Positions 1-10,549 of a DNA stretch of 64,000 nucleotides are shown one piece after another. Source of the DNA: Tolypeutes matacus (lineage: Eukaryota > Chordata > Mammalia > Cingulata > Chlamyphoridae); NCBI GenBank assembly GCA_026826555.1, contig JAKSZT010053764.1, positions 37,553,520-37,617,519 on the forward strand. Reading direction: 5' to 3'. The position numbers and the translations under genes were made by a program. The stretch's first letter is position 1; the number at the start of each line of letters is the position of its first letter. The notes under the pieces are model-generated. The model saw nothing but the letters and a program-made list of their open reading frames with translations, had not been told where the DNA came from and ran no database searches.

Positions 1-570
1 GGACGTGAGGAAAAATTGGAATTTAGCATGTAAGCTTCATCAGCGCTAAATTTAAATCTTTTTTTTTAATATGAGAAGTTGTGACTTTACAAAACAATCA
101 TGTATACCATACAGAATTCTCATACATTGCCCCACCACAAACACCTTACATTGTCGTGACACATTTGTTACAAATGATGAAAAACATCGGCATAATATTA
201 CTGCTATCCATAGTCCATAGCTTATATTTGGTGTAATTTTCCCACAAAACATCCTATTATTAATACCATGTATTTTTGTATATTTGTTATAGTTCATAAA
301 GGAATATTCTCATATTTGTACTGTTAACCATAGTCCATCATTCACCATGGTTATACGGTTCCCTGCTTTGTACAATCCATCCAAAGTGTACCCTCAGTGG
401 CTCACAGTTTCACGACAGAGTTGTGCTCTCATCAGTTCAGTCCATTTCAGAACATTTACATTTAGGTCAAAAGGAAAAGTCCTATACCCTCTTATCCACC
501 CCCATTGTTGACCCTTAGGATTGATAGAGTACCTTCTTTGCCACTGCTATAAAAATATTACATTATTATT
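1..570 (-). mobile_element. L1-type 3' UTR fragment, reverse orientation
   Basis: Phrases such as agaagttgtgactttacaaa, catttgttacaa and ctatagtccat recur at 7480-7640 and match the reverse complement of old L1 3' UTR sequence. No coding potential is retained. The short open frame at 52-297 on the minus strand is chance. Confidence 0.6.
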
Positions 571-639
571 AACTATAGTCTATATGTTACATTAGTTGTA
601 TTTTTCAATGTATCTATATTCTTAACAACTTGTAATAGA

Positions 640-960
640 GGAAGAACGTTCTTGTGTTTTTAAGTGCTAAATTTCTTAACTTGATAACTGCACTTAAGGT
701 GGTTACATAACAAGTAAATATCCTTGTTCACAGAAAATGTACATGGAAGTATTAGATGTTCAAGGAGCATGACGTGTATGAACTGCTCTGAAATGTTCAA
801 AAAATAGATATATATAAGCAAAGTTGCAAAATGTTAAAACTGGTTGATCTGTGTATTTGAGGGTGTCAGGGTATGCCAGATTCTCTGGCATTGTGTACTA
901 TTTTTGCAAATATATGTGAGTCTGAAATTATTTCAAAATAAAAAGTTAAAAGAAACTGAT
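640..960 (+). mobile_element. Old L1/HAL1-type 3' end
   Basis: The stretch containing aacttgataactgcactta, atgtacatggaagtatt and gttgcaaaatgttaaaa, ending in a Phe/Lys-like tttcaaaataaaaagtt tail, is repeated with differences at 24130-24390. It is a 3' UTR remnant of an old LINE family. Confidence 0.6.
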
Positions 961-1284
961 AGTACCCTGGATTCAATAAAATATGGTGACTGATTTGTGG
1001 TATGCTGAGTTTCTCCTAATTTTTATCTAAAACTCTTGCTAAAACAAAAAAACATACCTAAAAATGCATTAATTGCTTATTGTCATTTAAATAACTTAGA
1101 TATGACTAAATACTAATGAACCTTCTAAAATATCAAATGGTTGTTTGACAAACATAAGCATTAATATTAGCAATTACATTTTTAAAAGGCGCAACAAAGA
1201 AATGAATTTTAATCCACTTGAATATTAATGGCAGGGAAAAATCATTTAATTAAAGAAGGAATATAAACACTAATTCACAGCTTA

Positions 1285-1461
<177 letters not shown>

Positions 1462-2309
1462 CTAAATTAAGATAAAAATTAAATAGATATGTATTACAGG
1501 TATGTATTACAGGTATTGCATGGTACCATCCAGTCTAGCTTCTAGAAATACCTCAAATAGGCCCTTTTATAGATATTACAATTCAAACAATTTAAAGATC
1601 TATCTTTTCTGTGTTCAGTATCTCGATCTTAATTAGACTAATGTCTACCAATTCATTTCTTCACAATCTTTATTCTTTTTATGTTAATAGTATCAAATAT
1701 AGGTCTAGACACAACTAGTTCTTACCAAATTTACAATAACCCATTCCTCAGATTTCCATCACCAGTCTTGCTCCTTTCAAAGTGAATATATGTATACTCA
1801 ACCTCATATTCCTGGTCTATTATACTGACTATCCTCCCTACTTCTTTTCATCCAACATTTATTAACAAGCATTACAATATAGATGCAAAGATAAAAAGCA
1901 AAATCTATCCCTGAAGAACAGTCCAATGAGAGTCAATCATGTAAACCACAAAGTACAGTGGAAGCACAGTGGGGAGTTAAGAGAAGGCTTTCCAGAAGTA
2001 AAAACTAAAGAAAGATTAGGAAGTAATCTGGAAAATCTGAAGAAAGGCTTTCCAGAAAAGAGAATAACAAGCAAAAACAGGAGAAAAAAAGCATCATATT
2101 ATATAGAGTAGCATACTTATTTCATCCTAGATCAATGTTCCTCAGAGCTTTACCAAAATCACCTGTATGCTTAGGCTTCACCTGACTGTCAAAATCAGAA
2201 ACCTCAAGGTACGGTCCAAGAACCAACATTAATAGACTGTGTCAGGGAGTGGTGAATTCAAATTCAATAAAAGAATCACATCTTTTTCAAACCACTTTAC
2301 CTCTTTCCC

Positions 2310-2405
2310 TCTACCAGTAGTTCTCAATGGTTGATGTACTCTTCCCAAAGAGGCATTTTGGGAATATGTGGGGATATTTTTGGTTGTCACAATAACTGGA
2401 GAGAC
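2310..2405 (+). mobile_element. hAT-type non-autonomous DNA transposon fragment
   Basis: The start CAGTAGTTCTCAATGG and the later gatatttttggttgtcacaa match the same family as copies at 9905-10152 (+) and 39745-39985 (-). Only the 5' half remains. The family is probably Charlie/MER-like, but I cannot name it with certainty. Confidence 0.45.
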
Positions 2406-2432
2406 ACATTAAATGATATAATATCAAATTCA

Positions 2433-2743
2433 GGGGAAGGAAGCAGATGTTGCTTAACCAGTTGGGTGCTCGCCCACCACATGGGAGGTTCCAGGTTTGG
2501 GTTCTGGTGCCTCTAAAATAAGGTGAGCAGATGCTGCCCCTGCCGCAACGAGCAGGCGCCGCAACAGATGTGGCTCAGGCCGTTTGGCATTCGCCTCTCG
2601 TGGGAGGTCCCAGGTTTGGTTCCCAGTGCCTCCTGGAGGAGACGAGCAAACAATTAGCAGGCAGACAAGAGAACCATCAGGGGAGGGGGAGATGAAATAA
2701 AGAAAAAATAAAGTAAATAAATAAATCTTAAAAAAAAAAAAAA
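2433..2743 (+). mobile_element. DAS SINE, dimeric form
   Basis: Two tRNA-like units in tandem, each with a degenerate A box (gatgtggctcagg) and B box (caggtttgg-tcc), then a CAGACAAGAGAACC tail and poly(A). It is flanked by the TSD AAATTCAG at about 2425 and 2744. It lies in UBQLN1 intron 1. Confidence 0.8.
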
Positions 2744-3249
2744 AAAATTCAGAAGAAGTGTTGCAGGGTATATAGTATATAGATAAAACAAGATTGGTCC
2801 TATATCCATCACTGAGATGGGTATATGAAAGTTCATTACATTCTACTTTTGGAATTCTCCATAATCAAGTTACAACACTCAATATAAACAATGAGTTTTT
2901 ATCTTTATGAACTAACATGAACGTTGTTCCAATTGAGACATGTAAAAAGGTATAAAATTATTAAAAATAACTATACTGCCATAAATATTTTGGAGCTTTT
3001 TCATTTATGTTTTCTTTCACTCTATTTGAGATCATACATACATAATCCTTTTATCTAAGATAAACAATTTCCAAGTAATTTTAAAAATTTTGTAAAACAT
3101 TTGCAAACTATTCAATTATATAGAGATGGATCATAATTTAACCATCCTCCCAGTATTATAAATTTCTACTTTACCTTTTGGTATCAACTAGAAAAAATGA
3201 AAAGTCAGAACACATGGTTTTGTGAGGATTACTGGAGAATGTATATAAA

Positions 3250-3490
3250 ATGCACGGACCAGGCACACAGGTGGTCACTAAGTGGAAGCTACTACTATGT
3301 CAACTCTGTTACGCCTCAACAACTCCGTGAGGCAGGTGGTTTTTAATCCTACTTCAGATACAGAAAGAAAGCGAGGTTAAATATATCCCCTTACCCATAG
3401 TGGTACCAGCTCATAAAACTGCTGGGTTAGGATTCAAACCTAGATCTGACTTCAAAGACCACTCTACCTAGATCCCTTTCATATGTAAAA
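3250..3490 (+). mobile_element. MIR SINE
   Basis: The core reads gtgaggcaggtggttttt, then tcagatacagaaag and ggattcaaacctagatctg, which is the diagnostic MIR core and 3' region. Ancient and degraded. Confidence 0.65.
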
Positions 3491-3689
3491 TAAAAGCATT
3501 AATCTAGACTTGTGTTACTTAACCTTAAATTCAGAAATCCCTTTGAGTCCTTGATGTCCCTTCATATGTCATTATGAAAGAAATGATTTAGGTATCTAAC
3601 ATATAATTATATAGTATTTTATTTTGTAGGATTTGAAGGTAAAATGCTACATTGAAGACACATCTACTCTCACATCCTTTTGAATACCC

Positions 3690-4453
3690 CCTAACAGTAT
3701 TTTTTTCAACCACTTTGAGATATATTTCACATACCATACAATTCACTCATTTAAAGAATAAAACTAGTCTTTAGTATAGTCTCAGATATGTACAACTATC
3801 ACTCATTAATATAAGAACATTTTCAACACCTCAAACCCTTTAGCTAATTGCATTTCCCTTCCTCTCCCAATCTCTTCATTCTTCCAGATGTAAAAGCCAC
3901 TTAACCCACTTTCTATCTCTATAGATTTCCCAACTCTGGAGATGTTATATAAATGGAATCATATAATGTGGTCTTTTGTGACTGACTCCTTTTACTTAGC
4001 ATAATGTTTTTTTTTGTTGTTGTTGTTGTTGTTTTTAAAGATTTTATTTATTTATTCACTTATCCCCTCCTTGCTGCTTGTGCTCGCTGGGCCAGCCAAC
4101 CACGCCGTGCGGGCAGGCTCGCCTTCACCAGGAGGCCCCGGGAACCGAACCCGGGGCCTCCCACATGGTAAACGGGAGCCCTACTGATTGAGCCACAGCC
4201 GCTTCCCTAGCATAATGTTTTCAAGGTTCATCCATATTCTAACATGTATCATGACTTCATTCCATTTTATTGCTAAGTGATATTCCATTGTATAAATATG
4301 CCATACTTTGCTTATCCATTCATTAGCTGATAGACATTTGGGTTATTTCACCTTTTGGCTATCATGGATAACACTGCTATGAACATTTGTTGTAAAAGAT
4401 TTGTGCAGATACATGTTTTCAGTTCCTAGGAGTGGAACTGCTAGATCATATGG
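3690..4453 (-). mobile_element. L1 3' region, reverse orientation (interrupted)
   Basis: Reverse-complement L1 sequence (cattccattttattgctaag, gctgatagacatttgggtt). It is broken by a DAS SINE at 4011-4207 and by an LTR at 4454-5274, after which the same L1 resumes at about 5275. Confidence 0.7.
4011..4207 (-). mobile_element. DAS-III type SINE
   Basis: Reverse-oriented full-length unit with the head gggaagcggctgtggctcaa, the B box region ggttcggttcccgg and an A-rich tail. The TSD TAGCATAATGTTTT is at 3997-4010 and 4208-4221. Confidence 0.93.
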
Positions 4454-4840
4454 TGTGGTGGTTTGAAACTGTATGTACCCCAGAAAGTTATGTTCTTAAA
4501 GCTAACCCATTCCTGTGGGTGTAAACCTACTCTAAGTAGGGCCTTTGATTAGATTATTATAGTTAAAGCATGGCCCAGAGTGGGTCTTAATCCTTTTACT
4601 GGAATCCTTTATAAACAGGAGAGAAAGAGAAAGCCAAGGAACCAAGATGCTGAAAACAATGAAACCTGGAAGAGAAGGGAGAAATCAGCAGATGCTGCCA
4701 TGTACCTTGCCATGAGACAGAGGCGTCCAGGATCATCGGCAGCCATCAGGAAGAAAGCATTGCCTTGAAGATGCCTTGATTTGAACATTCTCACAGCCTC
4801 AAGTGTAAGCTAATAAATTCCTATTATTAAAAGCCAATCT

Positions 4841-5036
4841 GGGAAGCGGCTGTGGCTCAATCAGTAGGGCTCCCGTTTACCATATGGGAGGCCCCGGGTT
4901 CGGTTCCCGGGGCCTCCTGGTGAAGGCGAGCCCGCCCGCACGGCGTGGTTAGCTGACCCAGCGAGCACAAGCAGCAAGGGGGGGATAAATGAATAAATAA
5001 ATAAAATCTTTAAAAAAAAAAATAAAAATAAAAATA
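4841..5036 (+). mobile_element. DAS-III type SINE (first of a tandem pair)
   Basis: Full-length copy with head, A and B boxes and a (ATAAA)n tail, flanked by AAAAGCCAATC on both sides. It is followed by a second copy at the same site. Confidence 0.93.
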
Positions 5037-5048
5037 AAAGCCAATCCA

Positions 5049-5224
5049 GGGAAGCGGCTGTGGCTCAATCAGTGGGGCTCCCGTTTACCATATGGGTTCG
5101 GTTCCCGGGGCCTCCTGGTGAAGGCAGGCCCGCCCGCATGGCGTGGTTAGCTGACCCAGAGAGCACAAGCAGCAAGGGGGGGATAAATGAATAAATAAAT
5201 AAATAAAATCTTTTTAAAAAAAAA
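5049..5224 (+). mobile_element. DAS-III type SINE (second of a tandem pair)
   Basis: Near-identical to its left neighbour but with an internal deletion across the first part of the B-box arm (catatgggttcggttcccgg). It ends in a T-broken poly(A) and a third copy of AAAGCCAATCC. Confidence 0.93.
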
Positions 5225-5274
5225 AAGCCAATCCATTTTATGCTATCTGCTTTGAGCCGCTTACCAACCAAAAA

Positions 5275-5798
5275 ATATGGTAACTCGATGTTTAACCTTC
5301 TGAGGAACTGCCAAGAGTGGTTTCCAAAGTGGTGGCATCCTTTTATAATTCCATAAGCAGTGTATGACGGTTCCATTATTCCACATCCTCATCAACACTT
5401 GTATCTGATTTATTGATTATAGCCATCCTAGTGGGTGTGAAGTGGTATCTCACTGTGGTTTTAATTTGTATCTCCCTGATGACTAATGATTTTGAGCATC
5501 TTTTCATGTGCTTACTGCCTATTTGTATATCTTCTTTGGAGAAATGTCTATTTAGATCCTCTGCCCATTTTAAAAATAGGGTTGTCTTTTTATTATGGAG
5601 TTGTAACGAACTCTTTAAAATTCTAGAAAAAATCTCTTGTAAAATATATGATTGGCAGAAAGGTGTTTTTTTATTTATTTTGAAATAATTTCAAACCTAC
5701 AGTGCAGATGTAAAAATAAAATCAACCCCATGAGACAAATCCAACATACCCCACACACAAATACCCAGGATCCACCAACTTTTAACATTTTTGCCACA
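5275..5798 (-). mobile_element. L1 3' region, reverse orientation (continued)
   Basis: Resumes the L1 interrupted at 4453 (taactcgatgtttaaccttc, gtgtgaagtggtatctcact, tttgagcatcttttcatgtg). The right part (5670-5798) is a 3' UTR-type segment (atttcaaacctacagtgcag). Confidence 0.7.
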
Positions 5799-6246
5799 TG
5801 TGGATTAGATTATGTCCCCCACAAAAAGACACGTTCAGGTGCCAACCCCTGATCCTGTGGGTATGAATCCATTTGTAAACAGGACTTTTGAAGATGTTAT
5901 TAGTTAAAATGTGCCCAAACGGAATGAGGATAGGACCTAATCCAATATGACTGAAGTCCTTATAAGCTAAAGAAAGAGAATCTGTAAGAAGAGCAAGAAA
6001 CCAGAAGCCAAATAAACCTAGAGGAGAAAGGAGAAGACATCACCATGTACAATGCCAAGATAGAAAAGCCAAGGACCAAGGATTGTTGGCAGCCTACCCC
6101 AGAACACCAGTCTTTGGGAAGCAAGCACTGTCTTGCCGATGTCTCAATTTTGGACTTCCAGCCTCAAAACCATGAGCTGATAAATTCCCATTTTTAAGCC
6201 AACGGCACTGTTTTATTTGTTTTAGCAGCAGGGAAACTAAGATACA
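5799..6246 (+). mobile_element. MLT1-like solo LTR
   Basis: It starts TGTGGATTAGATTATGTCCCC, contains cctaatccaatatgactgaa and gataaattcccatttttaag, and ends gcagcagggaaactaagata. This is the order of an MLT1-type MaLR LTR. It interrupts L1 sequence (ttttgccaca / tttgctttat). Confidence 0.75.
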
Positions 6247-6865
6247 TTTGCTTTATCATTCTGTCTATCCATCTATCTATTTTCAAAACATTTAAGAGTA
6301 GGCTGTATATATCATGCACATTGAACATTTAATACTTTTCCTAAGAACAAGGATATTCACTTATGTAACCACTTATCTTAAGTACAATTATCAAGTGAAG
6401 AAATTTAACCTTGAGATAAAGCTTACAGTCTATAATCCAAATTTTTTCATATGTTCCAATAATGTCATTCTGGGCATTTTCTCCTCCATTATTAGATACA
6501 GCCCAGGACCATGTATTACATTTAATTGTCATTCTCTCTTTGGTCTCTCTCTTAAGCTCCCTTTTTTAAAATTGTGGAAACATATATACAACATAAACTT
6601 TTCAATTCAGTGGGATTAATCACATTCACAGTGTTGTGCTACCCTCACCACCATTCATTAAAAGAACTTTCCCATCACACCAAACAGAAACTCTATACCC
6701 ATTTTGCATTAATGCCCCATTCCTCTTCTCCCCCACCCCTGGTAACCTGTACTCTACTTTGTTTCTATGAATTTCCATATTCTAGCTATTTCACATAAGT
6801 GGAATCATACAATATCTGTCTGTCCCTGTGTGTCTGACTTATTTCACTCAAGATGATGTCCTCAA

Positions 6866-7090
6866 ATGGAAATCGATTAGCAGTTATATATGGCAGAAGA
6901 AGCATAAAGACTGAGAGGTGACTACTAAAGGGTAGGGTTGTTTGTTTTTTTTGAGTAATTAAATGCTAATATTGATTGAAGTGATAAATGTAGAATTCTG
7001 TGATTATACCAAATAGCACTGACTGTATACTTTAGATGGAATGTATGGTTTATGAATAAGTTTCAACAAAATTGATTTTCAAAAAAGATG
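6866..7090 (+). mobile_element. 5'-truncated L1 3' UTR fragment
   Basis: A short 3' end (gagaggtgactactaaaggg, tgtagaattctgtgattata) ending in A-rich DNA, inserted into older reverse L1. AAGATGATGTCCTCAA is present at about 6850 and again at about 7309, so the unit and its SINE passenger sit inside one duplicated target. Confidence 0.55.
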
Positions 7091-7091
7091 A

Positions 7092-7305
7092 TGGGGAGCA
7101 GATATGGCTCAAGTGATTGAGAGCGCCTGCCTCCCACATGGGAGGTCCCAGGTTTGATTCCCAGTGCCTCCGAAAAACAAAACCAAACAACAAGAAAACA
7201 AAGGAACCACCAACTCAGTAGAGCCAATGTGGCTCAGTGGTGGAGCACTGGCTTCCCACATATGAGGTCCTGAGTTCAATCCGAGGCCCTGAAACCTCAA
7301 AAAAA
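7092..7305 (+). mobile_element. DAS SINE, two tRNA-like units
   Basis: The first unit is gggagcagatatggctcaag; the second is gagccaatgtggctcagtgg, ending aaacctcaaaaaa. It is inserted inside the right-hand TSD of the preceding L1 fragment (AAAAAAGATGATG on both sides). Confidence 0.8.
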
Positions 7306-8572
7306 AGATGATGTCCTCAAGGTACATCCATATAGTAGCATGTGTCAGAACTTCAATCCTTTTTAAACCTGAATAATATTCCATTGTATGTATATACCAT
7401 ATTTTATCTATTTATCAGCTAATGTAATTTGTTTTTGTTTTTTTTTTTTAAGTTTCCTGGCCCTTTTTTTTAATTAGAGAAGTTGTGGGTTTACAGAAAA
7501 ACCAAACATAAAATACAGGATTCCATGTAACATTATATTATTAACACCTTATATTGGTGTGGTACATTTGTTACAATTGATAAAAGTACATTTTTATAAT
7601 TGTACTATTAGCTACTATAGTCCATGGGTTAACTTTGGGTTCACTGTGCTGTGCAGCTAGCTCCTTGGATTTTTTTTTTTAATTTATTTTATTCTAGTGA
7701 CATATTACAGCCTAAAATTTCCCCTTTTAACCACATTCCAATATATAGTTCTGTGCTGTTAATTACATTCACAATGTTGTGCTACCATCAACACCACACA
7801 CTACCAAAACTGTAATTTAATTTTAATTAAAATTACTTTTTACAAGAAAAACTAAATGACCCAGCTTAATAATGAATACCAAATAAGGTCTGCCACAATT
7901 AGTAACATTTAATAAATTATTTATTTAATGGCCATTTCACCCAACATAATGGTTCTTTGTCTCTGCCCTCAGTCCCTTTCCAGGGTCAGAAAGCCTTCTA
8001 TACTCTGGCCCCTTCCTACCTAAGTGTTGGCTCCTACTTCCTCTCAGTTGCTTCAGCATTCCTTAAAGCTCACTACTGGGGATATTTCAGCACTTTCAAC
8101 CATACCTCAAACACTACTGACCATAATACAAGCTGAATTAAATAATTCAGATAACTGAGATGTATCCCTCTAGAAGCCAAGTTATTATTTTTTCATTCTA
8201 ACCATATTTTCCTAGAATTACATAGCCACAAGCCTGGAAAAAACCTTAAAAGTTACCTAGTTTAACCATTCATCCCAGGTTTGACTCTCCTCTGCAATAA
8301 TCTTTTCAAATTATGATCTCACCTCCACTTAAAAACACTTACTGCCTCTGCCCTCACAAGCCCAGGGTCCTCCGTCATCTTTGACAGTTCTCACTAATCC
8401 TTGACATTTTCTTAGCACTTCCTCTCACTGGTCCTCATCCCAGAGACAAAGTCTAACAATAATGAGAAGCCTTCAAGTATTTGAAAAGTCATCATGTCCC
8501 TTCTGAATCAAGATAAATCTAGAGTTACTTTAGTTGTTCTCTCTTTATTCTCTCTCTCTATATATATACAGA

Positions 8573-8945
8573 AAAGATTTTATTTATTTACTTTTATTTT
8601 TCTTTATTCCATCCCCCCAACCCCAACCCCAATGGTTCTCTTGTCTGTCTGCTCATTGTTTGCTCACCTTCTCTAGGAGGCACCCAGGCCCAAACCTGGG
8701 ACCTTCCACATGAGAGGCGAGTGCCCAACAGCCTGAGCCACATTTGCTCTCTACAGGCTGCAGCATCTGCTGGCTTGTGGCATTTGCCTGTCTTCTTTAG
8801 GAGGCACCGGCACCTCCCATCTGGTAGGCAGGTGCCCAACTGGTTGAGACACACACACACATTTTTTTAAGGAGGTACCAGGGATTTAGCCCAGGACCTC
8901 ACATGTGAAGCAGGCACTCAACCACTGAGCTACATCCACTCCCCT
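8573..8945 (-). mobile_element. DAS SINE cluster (dimer plus one monomer)
   Basis: Reverse-oriented dimer at about 8573-8863 (taggaggcacccaggcccaa, taggaggcaccggcacctcc), with an (AC)n stretch at 8850-8863. A monomer follows at 8864-8945 (aggaggtaccagggatttag, gagctacatccactcccc). Confidence 0.75.
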
Positions 8946-8954
8946 TGTTTTTTT

Positions 8955-9245
8955 TTTTTTAATCATGGAAACATATATACAATAGGAACATCCCATCTCA
9001 ACCACACCCAAGCATACAATTCAGTGGGGTTAATCACACAATGTTGTGCTACCCTGACCACCATCCATTAACAGATCTTTTCCATCGCCCCATACAGAAA
9101 CAATGCACCCATTATGCATTAATTCAGCAGTGCCCCTCCCCACCCAGTAATCTAAGCTCTACTTTGTCTCTATGAATTTGCATGTTCTGGCTATTTCACA
9201 TAAATGGAATCATAAAATATCAGCTCCTTTGTGTCTGATTTTAAA
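8955..9245 (-). mobile_element. L1 3' fragment, reverse orientation
   Basis: Same segment as 6570-6840: ggaaacatatatacaatagg, acaatgttgtgctaccctga, tggaatcataaaatatcagc. Confidence 0.6.
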
Positions 9246-9904
9246 AAAAGTTTTTTTTGTTGTTTTTTTAAAGCAGAAACTAAGGATAGAAGAATGGAAA
9301 AGCTGTCTATTGGAACAAAATTTTGAAACTGGAAATGAGATGGACACATGATCAATGAATTTAGTAGGCCCAAGAGAACTGAATCCTAAACTGGCAATGC
9401 AGAAAGCTAAAGGTTAATTCGATTTACTCTGCAGAATCCCTAAAACGCACAATGCTGGTTCCAGAGCCTTTTCTCAAAGTAGATTAGGATGGGACAATGG
9501 AGAAGGGTGCTCAGGGCTAAAATAAGGATTATTTAAAGTCTAAGAAACAGATACATCCTCACTGTACTCAAAACAGGCAACTGCTCCTTCTTCAAATCCA
9601 ACAAGACTGGAGCCCCCTACATCCCCTGGAAAAGGAAAAAAGGGTCCCTGGACTAAAGGGCACACCAAGCACACTGAGAGAAGTACAATCCCCAAAACAG
9701 CAAGATTACATAGACAAACAGATGCTGGGCCCCTCTCCCCGCAAAATACCTTTCCCTATCAAACAGTGCTGGCAGCTGAGCCTTCACCTCCAAGCAGGAA
9801 GATTATAATATATAGTGTCTTCAAGGGGACTCTAACCAGCCTAAGAGAAAAGAATTTAAAGATATGGAAATGAGAGTTTTACAATACCAAATCACCCAAG
9901 AGCA

Positions 9905-10152
9905 CTGGTTCTCAATGGGGTAATCCTCCTCCCACCCCTACCCTTACCCCTGGGACATTTGGCAATGTGTGGAGACATTTTTGCTTGTCACAACAGCGGT
10001 GGGGTGGGGAAGTGGATTCAGACCACTGGCATTTGGTGGGCAGAGACCAGGGATGCTGCTAAATATACTATAATGCATGGGACAACCCCCAAAACAAAGA
10101 ACTAACCAACTTGAAATGTCATTAGTGCAGAGGTTGAGAAACCCTGCTCTAG
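9905..10152 (+). mobile_element. hAT-type non-autonomous DNA transposon
   Basis: Ends are inverted repeats (cactggttctcaa / gttgagaaaccctg). The body has gacatttggcaatgtgtgga and ccagggatgctgctaaa. Probably a Charlie-derived MITE. Confidence 0.65.
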
Positions 10153-10156
10153 AGCT

Positions 10157-10345
10157 GTATTTCTTAAAGTGTGGTCCCCAGATGCACAACATGAGAATAA
10201 ACAAGAACTTGTTAGAGATGCAAATTCTCAGGCCCCAGCCAACAACAAATGAATCAGAAACTCTTGGGATGGGGCCCAGCAATCTAGACTTTTAACAAGT
10301 CTTTCTGGGGATACTGATGCACTGAAGTTTGAGAACCACTGTCTA
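10157..10345 (+). mobile_element. MER5A-like hAT MITE
   Basis: Contains taaagtgtggtccccagatg, agagatgcaaattctcaggc, gaatcagaaactcttgggat and cagcaatctagacttttaac, and ends gtttgagaaccactg. This matches MER5A along its length. Confidence 0.8.
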
Positions 10346-10549
10346 GGGCATTACAGACGAATTCTTTCCAGAAACCTGATGAGAAGGCGTGCTCAAAGTT
10401 TAACTGCAAATCTAAAATAAAAAAATTTTTTAAATGTAGGGGATGAAAGAACATATTAAGTGACATAAAAAGGATGCAAACAACTCACACGTAAGATGCA
10501 TACTCTTTTCTCTCTTCTCAATAAACTCTTTACTTGCCTGCCTCCCTTC

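Larger units (their letters stand above)
4454..5274 (+). mobile_element. ERVL-MaLR-like solo LTR carrying two DAS SINEs
   Basis: It starts TGTGGTGGTTTGAAACTG and runs through a MaLR-like body (tgggtgtaaacctactct, agggcctttgattagatt, gatgctgccatgtaccttgc). It splits an L1 that resumes at about 5275, with ATATGG on both sides. About 430 bp of LTR remain once the two SINEs are removed. Family name not certain. Confidence 0.6.
6247..7850 (-). mobile_element. L1 3' region, reverse orientation, with nested insertions
   Basis: Reverse L1 sequence (ggaaacatatatacaacata, gtgttgtgctaccctcacca, ttgcattaatgccccattcc, tggaatcatacaatatc). It is split by a plus-strand L1 fragment (6866-7090) and a SINE pair (7092-7305). 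A second 3' UTR copy follows at 7450-7850. Confidence 0.65.

Noticed and set aside
4841..5036. tRNA gene-like A and B boxes
   Set aside because: These belong to tRNA-derived SINEs with poly(A) tails and TSDs. No cloverleaf with a proper acceptor stem or anticodon arm is kept, so no tRNA gene is called.
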